Source of the DNA: Geodermatophilaceae bacterium URHB0062
GTDB taxonomy: Bacteria; Actinomycetota; Actinomycetes; Mycobacteriales; Geodermatophilaceae
Direction: 5' to 3'
Assembly (NCBI GenBank): GCA_000620185.1
Contig: KK211086.1
Span: 186,001-250,000 of the forward strand
Length of the DNA: 64,000 bases
The notes under the pieces were generated by a model, which was not told where the DNA came from, ran no database searches, and saw only the letters and a program-made list of their open reading frames with translations. Position numbers and translations under genes: made by a program. Every line of letters starts with the position of its first letter. Positions within the stretch are counted from its first letter, which is position 1. Positions 8,169 through 15,966 of this stretch are shown here, in pieces.

Positions 8169-8498
8169 GTGGACGCGCTTGCTGCGCTCGCGGACCCGAC
8201 GCGGCGCGAGCTCCTCGCCCTGCTGGCCGGGGGCGAGCGGCCCGCCGGCGAGCTGGCCGCGGAGTTCCCGGTGAGCCGCCCGGCGATCAGCCGGCACCTG
8301 CGCGTGCTGCGGGAGGCCGGCCTGGTCACGTCCCGCACCGACGGGAAGCGTCGCCTCTATGCGCTCGAGGCGTCCCCGCTGCGGGAGCTCGACGACTGGC
8401 TGCAGCCCTACCGGCGGTTCTGGGCGCAGCGGCTGGACGCCCTCGACACCGAGCTCGCCCGCGGACGGCGGGCACGCCGAACAAGGGAGGCCCCATGA
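8169..8498 (+). CDS. ArsR-family winged-helix repressor
   Basis: A 109-residue metalloregulator-type winged helix protein: 'DALAALADPTRRELLALLAG' opens the fold, and 'FPVSRPAISRHLRVLREAGL' is the DNA-recognition helix, followed by the wing 'TSRTDGKRRLYAL'. No ELCVCD-like Cys metal motif is present, so it is probably of the non-metal SmtB/ArsR subgroup commonly paired with SRPBCC proteins. The GTG at 8169 gives the usual family N-terminus. Its stop overlaps the next ATG by four bases (ATGA), so the pair is translationally coupled. The palindrome just upstream suggests autorepression. Confidence 0.9.
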   Translation: MDALAALADPTRRELLALLAGGERPAGELAAEFPVSRPAISRHLRVLREAGLVTSRTDGKRRLYALEASPLRELDDWLQPYRRFWAQRLDALDTELARGRRARRTREAP

Positions 8499-9019
8499 CC
8501 GACGAACCGGCGACCCAGGACGCAGCGGCTCGCCGCGGCGTCGTCACCATCGAGGACGACGGCCGGCAGCGACTGGAGTTCCGGCGGTCCTGGCCGGACC
8601 CGGTCGAGGACGTCTGGGCCGCGCTCACCGAACCCGACCGCCTGGCCCGCTGGATCGGCCGCTACGACGGCACGCGGGGCGCCGGAGGGGCTGGCACGTT
8701 CGTCATGACGCAGGAGGAGGGCGACCACGCCGGCTCGCCCATGACGATCCTCGAGTGCGACCCGCCCCGCCGCCTGGTGGTGGAGTGGGAACAGGAGGGG
8801 GCGGAGAACTGGCGGGTCGACCTCGACCTCTGGGCCGAGGGCGGCGGCACTGTGCTGCGCTTCGTGCAGCTGTTACCCGCGGGCGCCGACGTCACCGACA
8901 TGGCGCTGGGCTGGCACTGGTACCTCGACATGCTCGACGCCGAGATCAGCGGTCGGCCGGGGCCGGCGGAGTGGGACGCCTTCGTGGCCGAGGTGGGGCC
9001 GGGCTACCGGCCTGCCTGA
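8495..9019 (+). CDS. SRPBCC (AHSA1/START-like) domain protein
   Basis: A 174-residue Bet v1-fold protein of the AHSA1 (activator of Hsp90 ATPase homologue 1-like) group. The signature is 'LEFRRSWPDPVEDVWAALTE' followed by 'PDRLARWIGRYDGTR', and 'GSPMTILECDPPRRLVVEW'. These form a hydrophobic ligand cavity. The substrate is unknown. ArsR+AHSA1 operons are very common in actinobacteria, and the coupling to the upstream repressor gene suggests the protein binds or modifies the signal that repressor senses; this is inference. Its 3' end overlaps the convergent membrane-protein gene by 16 bases. Confidence 0.85.
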   Translation: MTDEPATQDAAARRGVVTIEDDGRQRLEFRRSWPDPVEDVWAALTEPDRLARWIGRYDGTRGAGGAGTFVMTQEEGDHAGSPMTILECDPPRRLVVEWEQEGAENWRVDLDLWAEGGGTVLRFVQLLPAGADVTDMALGWHWYLDMLDAEISGRPGPAEWDAFVAEVGPGYRPA

Positions 9020-9444
9020 GCGCGGTGGCCGAGCACACCCATCGCCGCGCTCAGCCCGATCAGGGCGGCGACGACCGGCGTTTCGACGGGGTCCCAGCCT
9101 CCGGGGCGCAGGTGGCCGCGCACGTACCGCTCGGCGAGATAGCCGGGGGCCATCAGCACGCCGAGCATGCCCAGCATCCGCCGGGCGCCGTCGTCCGGTC
9201 CGGCCGCCAGGTTGCGGATCGCCCACAGCTCGCCGGCCAGCACCCACGCCGGCGCGCTGTAGGCCGTGCCGGACCACAGCCAGTCACGCCCGATCTGCTC
9301 CGGCGCCCCGTGCAGCACCGGCCAGTTCAGCCACGGCTGACGGATGTCCCAGCTCCGCCCCCGTCGCAGGGCGACCCCCAGGCCGGTGACAGCGGCGGCG
9401 AGCTGAGCGGCCGAGAGCCCGACGAGCAGCCTGCGCGGCGTCAT
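9004..9444 (-). CDS. Small multi-pass membrane protein, unknown function
   Basis: A 146-residue protein with three or four hydrophobic segments ('LLVGLSAAQLAAAVTGLGVA', 'SAPAWVLAGELWAIRNL', 'MLGMLGVLMAPGYLAERYV', 'VVAALIGLSAAMGVLGH'). I do not recognise the family. It starts at ATG 9444. The 16-base convergent overlap with the SRPBCC gene and the high-GC codon pattern support it as a real gene. It lies 52 bases downstream of the flavin ene-reductase stop on the same strand. Confidence 0.6.
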   Translation of the reverse strand: MTPRRLLVGLSAAQLAAAVTGLGVALRRGRSWDIRQPWLNWPVLHGAPEQIGRDWLWSGTAYSAPAWVLAGELWAIRNLAAGPDDGARRMLGMLGVLMAPGYLAERYVRGHLRPGGWDPVETPVVAALIGLSAAMGVLGHRAQAGR

Positions 9445-9495
9445 GCGGGGAGGCTAGGGCCGCCGTCCGTGTCGTGGGGTGTTGCTCGCGCCCGC

Positions 9496-10656
9496 TCAGG
9501 CGGGCTGCTGGACCTGGACGGGATCGGGGCCGGTCCACGGACCGAGGGCCCCGAGCAGCCGGCCGCGGGATGCCAGCCGCGGACCCGCCTGCACCGGGTA
9601 CTCGTCGTACCGGTCGGTGAGTTCGCGCGCCGCGTGGACGGCGAAGTTCGGGTCGTCCTGCGCCTCGCGGGCGATCGCGACGAGGTCGGCCGCCCCGTCG
9701 GCCACGATGGCCTCGGCCTGGCGGGCGTCGACGATCAGCCCGACGGCCACGGTCGGGATCTCCGCCTCGGCCCGGACCCGTGCGGCGAAGGGCACCTGGT
9801 AGCCGTACCCGATCGGGTGTTCCCACCCGCCGCCGAGTCCGCCGCCGGAGGTGTGGACGGCGTCGACGCCGCGCGCCTTGAGCTCGCGGGCGAACGTCAC
9901 CGTGTCCTCGACGGTCAGGCCGTCGCGCGAGCCGTCGACCGACGAGACCCGCACGAACAGCGGCTTGTCGTCGGGCCAGGCGGCGCGGACGGCGTCCACC
10001 ACCTCGAGCGGGAAGCGCATGCGCGCCTCGAGCGACCCGCCGTAGCCGTCGTCCCGCCTGTTGGACAGCGGCGAGAGGAACTGGTGCAGCAGGTAGCCGT
10101 GCGCGGCGTGCAGCTCGACGACGTCGAAGCCGGCGGCCAGCGCCCGCCGCGTCGCGGCGACGAAGGCGTCCCGGATCTCGGCCAGCTCGGGGGCCGTCAG
10201 CGCGTGCGGCGTCGGCCAGCCCGGACCCACCGGCACCGCGCTCGCCGACACCGTGGGCCACGGCGCCTCATGCGGGCGGCCGTTCTCCGAGGTCACCGGT
10301 CCGCTGCCGTCCCACGGGCGCAGGCTGCTGGCCTTGGCGCCGGCGTGGGCCAGCTGGATCCCGGCCGAGGCCCCCTGCGCGTGCAGGAAGTCGGCGATCC
10401 GATCCAGCCCCGGGACGTGCTCGTCGGACCAGAGGCCCACGTCGCCGTGGCTGATCCGCCCCTCCGGCGTCACGCCGGTCGCCTCCACGATCACGAGCCC
10501 GAAGCCGCCGAGTGCGAACCGGCCGAGATGGACGAGGTGGTAGTCGCCGACGAACCCGTCGGTGACGGAGTACTGGCACATCGGGGCGACCACGAGCCGG
10601 TTGGGCAGTGTCAGTCCGCGGAGGGTCAGGGGCGAGAGCAGGGCAGGCGTAGTCAT
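9496..10656 (-). CDS. NADH:flavin oxidoreductase / old yellow enzyme (YqjM-like)
   Basis: A 386-residue FMN TIM-barrel ene-reductase. The opening '[20 protein letters not shown]' with 'MCQYS' (the YqjM-type Cys near FMN), the '[20 protein letters not shown]' segment with the His pair for substrate binding, and '[15 protein letters not shown]' identify the class. It reduces activated C=C bonds with NAD(P)H. The ATG at 10656 is chosen because an upstream in-frame start adds 23 atypical residues. It is divergent from pckG across a gap holding two palindromes, so its expression is likely controlled by a dedicated regulator encoded elsewhere. Confidence 0.9.
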   Translation of the reverse strand: MTTPALLSPLTLRGLTLPNRLVVAPMCQYSVTDGFVGDYHLVHLGRFALGGFGLVIVEATGVTPEGRISHGDVGLWSDEHVPGLDRIADFLHAQGASAGIQLAHAGAKASSLRPWDGSGPVTSENGRPHEAPWPTVSASAVPVGPGWPTPHALTAPELAEIRDAFVAATRRALAAGFDVVELHAAHGYLLHQFLSPLSNRRDDGYGGSLEARMRFPLEVVDAVRAAWPDDKPLFVRVSSVDGSRDGLTVEDTVTFARELKARGVDAVHTSGGGLGGGWEHPIGYGYQVPFAARVRAEAEIPTVAVGLIVDARQAEAIVADGAADLVAIAREAQDDPNFAVHAARELTDRYDEYPVQAGPRLASRGRLLGALGPWTGPDPVQVQQPA

Positions 10657-10706
10657 CAGATGGAGGCAACGCGGCTCCCCACCAGGGTCTTCCGGCCTTT
10701 TCACCA

Positions 10707-10754
10707 GACGTCCTAGACGTAACATCTCTCACGGTTACAGACGTCTAGAACGTC
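10707..10754. promoter_or_regulatory. Paired palindromes between ene-reductase and pckG
   Basis: Two 14-base arms at 10707-10720 and 10741-10754 are inverted copies with one mismatch. Each is itself nearly palindromic: ACGTC-CTA-GACGT on the left and GACGT-CTAGA-ACGTC on the right. A smaller GTAAC/GTTAC pair lies inside. The spacing of about 34 bases centre to centre is just over three helical turns, which would put two dimers on the same face. The sites begin 51 bases before the ene-reductase start and end 107 bases before the pckG start. Confidence 0.65.
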
Positions 10755-10861
10755 GGTACTCTGACCCGACCCGGATCCGTCGCCAGGTGCGACGGTCCGG
10801 GTCGCCGCACTACAGCCGGTGCGCGGAGCCCGCCCCGGCCACCCAGAGGATGGAGACGCCG

Positions 10862-12676
10862 TTGACTTCCGTGGCCACCCCCGGTCTCGACAACGCCCCG
10901 ACCACCCACTCCCGCCTGCTGGCGTGGGTGCGTGAGATGGCCGAGCTGACGACCCCGGACCGCGTGGTCTGGGTGGACGGCAGCGACGAGGAGTGGGAGC
11001 GGCTCACCGGTCAGCTCGTCGAGGCCGGCACCTTCCGCCGCCTCGACGCCAAGCCGAACTCGTTCTGGTGCGCCTCCGACCCCAGCGACGTGGCCCGCGT
11101 CGAGGACCGCACGTTCATCTGCTCGGTCGACGAGGCCGACGCCGGTCCCACCAACAACTGGATGGACCCGGGCGAGATGAAGGCCGTCATGACCGAGCTG
11201 TACCGGGGGTGCATGCGCGGCCGGACGATGTACGTCATCCCGTTCTGCATGGGCCCGGTCGAGGCCGAGAACCCGATGTTCGGCGTCGAGCTCACCGACT
11301 CGGAGTACGTCGTCGTCTCGATGCGCGTGATGGCCCGCATCGGCACCCACATCCTGGAGGCGATGGGCGACGACCGTCCGTTCGTGCCGGCGATGCACTC
11401 CGTCGGTGCCCCGCTCGAGCCGGGCCAGGACGACGTGCCGTGGCCGTGCAGCGACACCAAGTACATCGTCCAGTTCCCCGAGGAGCGGATGATCTGGTCC
11501 TACGGCTCGGGCTACGGCGGCAACGCGCTGCTCGGCAAGAAGTGCTACTCGCTGCGGATCGCCTCGGTGATGGCCCGCGACGAGGGCTGGCTCGCCGAGC
11601 ACATGCTGATCCTCAAGCTCACCAGCCCGCAGCAGAAGACCTACTACGTGGCCGCGGCCTTCCCGTCGGCCTGCGGCAAGACCAACCTCGCGATGCTCGA
11701 GCCGACGATCCCGGGCTGGAAGGTCGAGACCCTCGGCGACGACATCGCCTGGATGCGCTTCGGTGAGGACGGGCGGCTCTACGCCCTCAACCCCGAGTAC
11801 GGCCTGTTCGGTGTCGCGCCGGGCACTGGCTGGGACACGAACCCCAACGCCATGCGCACCATCGACAAGGGCAACTCTGTCTTCACCAACGTCGCCCTCA
11901 CCGACGACGGCGACGTCTGGTGGGAGGGCATGACCGACGAGCCGCCGGCCCACCTCACCGACTGGAAGGGCCGCGACTGGACGCCGGAGAGCGACGAGCC
12001 CTCCAGCCACCCGAACAGCCGGTTCTGCACGCCGATCACGCAGTGCCCGATCCTCGCGCCGGAGTACGACGACCCGCGGGGCGTGCCGATCTCGGCCATC
12101 CTCTTCGGCGGCCGCCGCAAGACCACCATCCCGCTGGTCACCGAGGCCCGGGACTGGAACCACGGTGTCTTCATGGGCGCGACCCTCTCCTCGGAGACGA
12201 CGGCCGCCGCCACCGGCGCGGTCGGCGTCGTCCGCCGCGACCCATTCGCCATGCTGCCGTTCATCGGCTACAACGCCGGCGACTACTTCCGGCACTGGGT
12301 CGAGACCGGCAAGGCGCACGACGCCACCAAGCTGCCGCGGATCTTCTACGTGAACTGGTTCCGCCGCGACCAGGACGGCGGCTTCCTCTGGCCGGGCTTC
12401 GGCGAGAACAGCCGGGTCCTGAAGTGGGTCATCGAGCGCCTCGAGGGCACCGCGGCCGCCGTGGAGACCCCGATCGGCCACGTGCCCACGCCGGACTCGC
12501 TCGACATCTCGGGCCTCGACATGACCCCCGACCAGGTCCGCCAGGCCCTCGCCGTCGAGCCCGAGGAGTGGCGCGCGGAGATCCCGCAGATCACCGAGTG
12601 GTTCGAGAAGTTCGGCGACAAGCTGCCCAGCACCATGTGGGACGAGCTCGAGATCCTCAAGAGCCGTCTCGCCTGA
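10862..12676 (+). CDS. pckG: Phosphoenolpyruvate carboxykinase (GTP)
   Basis: A gluconeogenic cytosolic enzyme that makes phosphoenolpyruvate and CO2 from oxaloacetate and GTP. The P-loop-like kinase-1 motif is '[19 protein letters not shown]' (the Cys is the reactive one of GTP-type enzymes), preceded by '[13 protein letters not shown]'. The metal and substrate loops '[17 protein letters not shown]' and '[13 protein letters not shown]' are also present. Length of about 604 residues is normal for the GTP class. Start: TTG 10862 has GGATGGAG about 6 bases ahead and gives the usual 'MTSVATPGL' N-terminus; ATG 10850 (4 residues longer) has poor ribosome-site spacing. A strong terminator follows the stop. 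Confidence 0.96.
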   Translation: MTSVATPGLDNAPTTHSRLLAWVREMAELTTPDRVVWVDGSDEEWERLTGQLVEAGTFRRLDAKPNSFWCASDPSDVARVEDRTFICSVDEADAGPTNNWMDPGEMKAVMTELYRGCMRGRTMYVIPFCMGPVEAENPMFGVELTDSEYVVVSMRVMARIGTHILEAMGDDRPFVPAMHSVGAPLEPGQDDVPWPCSDTKYIVQFPEERMIWSYGSGYGGNALLGKKCYSLRIASVMARDEGWLAEHMLILKLTSPQQKTYYVAAAFPSACGKTNLAMLEPTIPGWKVETLGDDIAWMRFGEDGRLYALNPEYGLFGVAPGTGWDTNPNAMRTIDKGNSVFTNVALTDDGDVWWEGMTDEPPAHLTDWKGRDWTPESDEPSSHPNSRFCTPITQCPILAPEYDDPRGVPISAILFGGRRKTTIPLVTEARDWNHGVFMGATLSSETTAAATGAVGVVRRDPFAMLPFIGYNAGDYFRHWVETGKAHDATKLPRIFYVNWFRRDQDGGFLWPGFGENSRVLKWVIERLEGTAAAVETPIGHVPTPDSLDISGLDMTPDQVRQALAVEPEEWRAEIPQITEWFEKFGDKLPSTMWDELEILKSRLA

Positions 12677-12694
12677 AGCGGGCGCACCACCGTC

Positions 12695-12726
12695 GGGGGC
12701 CCGGGACAGCGTCGTCCCGGGCCCCC
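12695..12726 (+). terminator. Rho-independent-type hairpin after pckG
   Basis: A perfect 13-bp stem (GGGGGCCCGGGAC with its complement) and a 6-base loop AGCGTC begin 18 bases after the pckG stop. There is no T-run, as is common in high-GC actinobacteria. Confidence 0.85.
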
Positions 12727-12812
12727 GGCGTTCCCGCGCTCGGCCCGGCCACCGCGGGCCGGGTCGGTTAGCGTGAGTGCGCCCCTTCCCCGCGACCGGA
12801 GGCGCCCCCCTC

Positions 12813-14027
12813 GTGGCCAATCCCTACCTGCAGGTGCTGCGGACGCCGCACGCCTGGCCCATGGTGCTGGCCGCCTTCATCGGCCGCCTGCCCCTCTCGA
12901 TGGTGGGCCTGGGGTGCGTCCTGCTCGTGGCGTCCGAGACCGGTTCCTACGGTCTGGGCGGGGCGGTGGCCGCCGCCGGTGCCGTGACCACCGCGATCTC
13001 CGGCCCGATCCTCGGTCGCTGGGCCGACACCCACGGGCAGCGGCGGGTGCTGCTCCCGGTCCTCGCGGTCTTCGTGACCTCCGGCGTGACCTTCCTGTTC
13101 GCGGTGCACCGCGACTGGCCGCTGATCGTGGTCTTCGCCTCCGCCGGGCTGGCCGGCGCGTGCATCCCTCCGGTCTCCTCGATGATCCGCGTCCGGTGGA
13201 CGCACCTGCTGCGCGGCAGCCATCGCCTGCCCACGGCGCTGGCCATGGAGTCGGTCGTCGACGAGTTCGTCTTCATCGTCGGCCCGGTCCTGGTCACGTT
13301 CCTGTCGACGACCGGACACGCCACCTCGGGTGTGGTCACCGCGTTCGCGCTCGCCACCGTCGGCAGCCTGCTGTTCGCCGCGCAGCGGCGCACCGAGCCG
13401 CCGCCCGCTCCGCACGAGCACCGCAACGGTCCTTCCGCGATGCGCATCCCGGGCCTGCGGGTGCTGTTCGTCGTGGGCGCCGCGGTCGGGGCGATCCTGG
13501 GCACGCTGGAGATCGGGCTGGTCGCGTTCGCCGACGCGATGCACGCGAAGCCCTTGTCCGGCGTCCTCATCGCCGGTCTGGCCGTCGGCTCGATGGCCAG
13601 CGGGATCGGCTGGGGCACCGTGCACTGGCGCCTGCCGCTGCGGCGCCGGCTGGCGGGGGTCCTCGTCCTGCTGACGGTGCTGAGCGTGCCGCTGATCCTG
13701 GTCCGCGACATCTGGGTGATGATTCCGTTCGTCGTGCTCGCAGGGGTGTCGCTGTCGCCGTCCCTGATCAGCTCGTTCACCCTCGCCGAGCTGCTCGTGC
13801 CCCGGGCCGCCGTGACCGAGGCGTTCACCTGGATCGGCACCGCGCTGGGCCTCGGGGTGGCGATCGGTGCGTCCGTGGCGGGCAAGATCGTCGACGTCGC
13901 CGGCGCGAACGCGAGCTTCGTCGTCGCCACCACCGCGGCGGCGCTCGCAGCCGTCACGGTGGCCGCGTGCCAGCGGTTGCTGCACGTGCCCGCCGAGCAC
14001 GCCACGGTGCCGGCGCTCGCCCGCTGA
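12813..14027 (+). CDS. MFS transporter
   Basis: A 404-residue major facilitator with about 12 hydrophobic segments. The loop 'GPILGRWADTHGQRRVLLPV' between TM2 and TM3 is MFS signature A. The pattern 'NPYLQVLRTPHAWPMVLAAF' is typical of an actinobacterial group annotated only as MFS transporters. Substrate unknown. GTG 12813 is preferred over an earlier in-frame GTG at 12777 because GGAGG lies 10 bases before it. The gene sits between the pckG terminator and the cysteine leader; no sulfur-transport motif is evident, so it need not belong with the cysteine genes. Confidence 0.83.
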   Translation: MANPYLQVLRTPHAWPMVLAAFIGRLPLSMVGLGCVLLVASETGSYGLGGAVAAAGAVTTAISGPILGRWADTHGQRRVLLPVLAVFVTSGVTFLFAVHRDWPLIVVFASAGLAGACIPPVSSMIRVRWTHLLRGSHRLPTALAMESVVDEFVFIVGPVLVTFLSTTGHATSGVVTAFALATVGSLLFAAQRRTEPPPAPHEHRNGPSAMRIPGLRVLFVVGAAVGAILGTLEIGLVAFADAMHAKPLSGVLIAGLAVGSMASGIGWGTVHWRLPLRRRLAGVLVLLTVLSVPLILVRDIWVMIPFVVLAGVSLSPSLISSFTLAELLVPRAAVTEAFTWIGTALGLGVAIGASVAGKIVDVAGANASFVVATTAAALAAVTVAACQRLLHVPAEHATVPALAR

Positions 14028-14091
14028 GACTCCTACCTCACTAAGCCGATCGTATTTGACGGGATTCCCCGTCCGATGGTTGAGTGCAGGC

Positions 14092-14172
14092 ATGCCCGAT
14101 GCGCTCCGCCTCCACCGCCGCTGCGCGGTGGACCTGTTGCGCGTCGCGAGTGCGCTGTGTCCGGGTCGCTGA
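14092..14172 (+). CDS. Putative cysteine-responsive leader peptide
   Basis: A 26-codon reading frame, 'MPDALRLHRRCAVDLLRVAS' then 'ALCPGR', 61 bases before the cysteine dioxygenase gene. It fits the actinobacterial leader-peptide pattern found in front of sulfur genes ('RRxVDLxRVSSALC'): a basic HRR start, VDL-R, and a terminal Cys. The two Cys codons are TGC at position 11 and TGT at position 23. Known members act by ribosome stalling or attenuation in response to cysteine supply. That this one does is inference, but the match in position, length and motif is good. It is too small for most automatic gene callers. Confidence 0.75.
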   Translation: MPDALRLHRRCAVDLLRVASALCPGR

Positions 14173-14194
14173 GCTCCCCGACCCCTGACACTCC

Positions 14195-14213
14195 CGGCCG
14201 CCTCTGGCGGCCG
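14195..14213 (+). promoter_or_regulatory. Hairpin between leader peptide and cysteine dioxygenase
   Basis: A perfect 8-bp stem CGGCCGCC/GGCGGCCG with a TCT loop lies 22 bases after the leader stop and 20 bases before the dioxygenase ATG. A second small palindrome, GAAGGGCCTTC (14221-14231), covers the ribosome site. Together they are candidates for an attenuator or translational switch driven by ribosome position on the leader. Confidence 0.6.
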
Positions 14214-14233
14214 TCGCTCCGAAGGGCCTTCCC

Positions 14234-14797
14234 ATGACCGCAACACTCCTGCCGGCCGACGCGTCTCCGCACGCCTCTCCGGAACCGTCGCGCTCCTCCT
14301 CCGGCAATGCCGCGATCGCGACGACCCTCGCCCTCCGCCCCGAGGTCTGGCGGCCGCTCGTCCGCTTCCGCGAGGACACCCGCTGGACCGGCCTCCTCGA
14401 GCCCTCGCTGCTCCGGGAGGTGCTCGGCCCCTCCCTGCACGCCGATCTCGCCGAGGCGGAGGTCTGGTTGCTCTCGTGGGTGCCGGGACAGGGCACCGCG
14501 CTGCACGACCACGGCCCCTCCGCCGGTGCGTTCGCCGTCGCCCAGGGCGCGCTGACCGAGCGCGTGGTCGGCGCCGTCCGCCGGGGCCGCCGCGCGCATG
14601 AGGTCAGCGACGAGCTCGGCGTCGGCCGGGTCCGCTACTTCGGCCCCCGCTACGTCCACCAGGTCCGCAACGTCGGCGCCGAGGCCGCCGTGAGCGTGCA
14701 CGTGTACGCCCCGCGGCTGTCGGTCATGAACACGTACCGGGTCGAGCGCGGTCGGCTCGAGCGCATCGGTACGGAGAAGGCTGGGGTGGACTGGTGA
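14234..14797 (+). CDS. Cysteine dioxygenase (type I, cupin)
   Basis: A 187-residue non-haem iron cupin that oxidises L-cysteine to cysteine sulfinate. The first cupin motif is 'WLLSWVPGQGTALHDHGPSA' (with the His-x-His iron ligands HDH), and the third ligand is His in 'RYVHQVRNVG'. Tyr in 'HVYAPRLSVMNTYR' is the family C-terminal pattern. Length fits bacterial enzymes, which often lack the Cys-Tyr cross-link. It is coupled by a GTGA overlap to the rhodanese gene, and both are preceded by a cysteine leader peptide and hairpin, so cysteine-induced catabolism is the likely role. Confidence 0.93.
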   Translation: MTATLLPADASPHASPEPSRSSSGNAAIATTLALRPEVWRPLVRFREDTRWTGLLEPSLLREVLGPSLHADLAEAEVWLLSWVPGQGTALHDHGPSAGAFAVAQGALTERVVGAVRRGRRAHEVSDELGVGRVRYFGPRYVHQVRNVGAEAAVSVHVYAPRLSVMNTYRVERGRLERIGTEKAGVDW

Positions 14798-15213
14798 GCG
14801 CACCGACACGGCCCGACGGGGCCCGGTCGATCGACGAGCTGCTGGCGGAGGCGCGCGGGCGCATCGCCCGGGTCAGCCCCGAGGAGGCCGCGGCCCGGAT
14901 CGCCGACGGTGCGCTGCTGGTCGACACGCGGCCGGCGGCACAACGGGCCCGCGAGGGAGCCGTGCCGGGCGCCCTGGTCGTCGAGCGCAACGTGCTCGAG
15001 TGGCGCTTCGACCCGCTCAGCGACGCACGGCTGCCCGAGGCGACCGGCTACGACGTCGAGGTGATCGTCCTGTGCTCCGAGGGATACAGCTCGAGCCTCG
15101 CCGCCGACAGCCTGCGTGCCCTCGGCCTGGCCCGGACCTCCGACGTCATCGGGGGGTTCCAGGCCTGGGCCGAGGCCGGTCTGCCGGTCCTCCGCGAGGT
15201 GCCGGCCGCCTGA
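14794..15213 (+). CDS. Rhodanese-like sulfurtransferase
   Basis: A 139-residue single-domain rhodanese. 'ALLVDTRPAAQRAREGAVPG' is the entry motif and the active-site Cys is in 'VIVLCSEGYSSSLAADSL', where the loop CSEGYSS matches small rhodaneses. The C-terminal 'SDVIGGFQAWAEAGLPV' is typical. It transfers sulfane sulfur to thiols or cyanide. The GTG start overlaps the dioxygenase stop, and this CDO-rhodanese pair is recurrent in actinobacteria, which suggests handling of sulfur from cysteine breakdown. A strong terminator follows. Confidence 0.93.
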   Translation: MSAPTRPDGARSIDELLAEARGRIARVSPEEAAARIADGALLVDTRPAAQRAREGAVPGALVVERNVLEWRFDPLSDARLPEATGYDVEVIVLCSEGYSSSLAADSLRALGLARTSDVIGGFQAWAEAGLPVLREVPAA

Positions 15214-15224
15214 CCCGTGCCCGG

Positions 15225-15255
15225 CCCGCGCCGTCCGACGGAGGGACGGCGCGGG
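15225..15255 (+). terminator. Hairpin terminator after the cysteine/rhodanese unit
   Basis: A perfect 12-bp stem (CCCGCGCCGTCC with its complement) and a 7-base loop start 12 bases after the rhodanese stop and end 33 bases before the next gene. It separates the sulfur unit from the rescue-factor operon. Confidence 0.82.
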
Positions 15256-15288
15256 TCGCGTGCGCTTCCGGAGTGCGATGCTCGGCCG

Positions 15289-15954
15289 GTGACCCGACCC
15301 CGTCCCGCGCCAGGCGGCGGGCGCCGGCTCGGAGTGGCCCCGGAACGGCTCGGCCGCTGGCTCGACGGCGTGGCGGAGCGGCACGGCGCGTTCGCCGAGG
15401 TGTCGGAGGTCGACGGGGCGGTGCGCATCCGCTGCGCCGACATCACCGAGGTCACCCTCCGCGCCCCGTTCGGGTGGACGCCGGGCCCGGCGCTGCTCAG
15501 CAGCTTCACCGTCGAGGCCCAGCGCCCGGCGCGTGCCGCCGTCCTGCTGGTCCGCCGCGGCCGCTGGGCGACCGGGATCTTCGACGGGACGGAGCTGGTG
15601 GTCTCGAAGGTCGATGCCCGTCAGGTCCAGGGGCGGACGGCGGCCGGTGGGTGGTCCCAGCAGCGATTCGCGCGGCGCCGCGGCAACCAGACCGACGCGG
15701 TCGTCCAGCACGCGGCGGAGACGGCGGCGCGGGTGCTGCTGCCGCACGCCGACTCGGTCGCGGCGTTGTTCACCGGCGGTGACCGCGGGCTCGTGGACGC
15801 CGTCCTGAGCGATCCGCGGCTGCGGCCACTGGCCGCCCTGCGGCGCGAGCCCGCGCTCGACGTCGGCGAACCGACCAAGGCGGTCCTGCTGGAGACGCCG
15901 CGCCTGTTCCGCGCGGTCGACGTGCACATCGTCGAGCCAGGCGAGAAGGCGTAA
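15289..15954 (+). CDS. acVLRF1-family peptidyl-tRNA hydrolase
   Basis: A 221-residue actinobacterial Vms1-like release factor (VLRF1) domain protein. The signature loop is 'TAAGGWSQQRFARRRGNQTD' (the GxxSxxRxxRRxxNQ pattern with the catalytic-region Gln), followed by 'LFTGGDRGLVDAVL' and a C-terminal 'FRAVDVHIVEPGEKA'. The family cleaves peptidyl-tRNA on stalled large ribosomal subunits, a quality-control role. The GTG at 15289 gives the common N-terminus 'VTRPRPAPGGGRRLGV'. HelR starts only 12 bases after its stop, so the two are very likely one transcript. Confidence 0.87.
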   Translation: MTRPRPAPGGGRRLGVAPERLGRWLDGVAERHGAFAEVSEVDGAVRIRCADITEVTLRAPFGWTPGPALLSSFTVEAQRPARAAVLLVRRGRWATGIFDGTELVVSKVDARQVQGRTAAGGWSQQRFARRRGNQTDAVVQHAAETAARVLLPHADSVAALFTGGDRGLVDAVLSDPRLRPLAALRREPALDVGEPTKAVLLETPRLFRAVDVHIVEPGEKA

Positions 15955-15966
15955 CGTCCTCCGACC

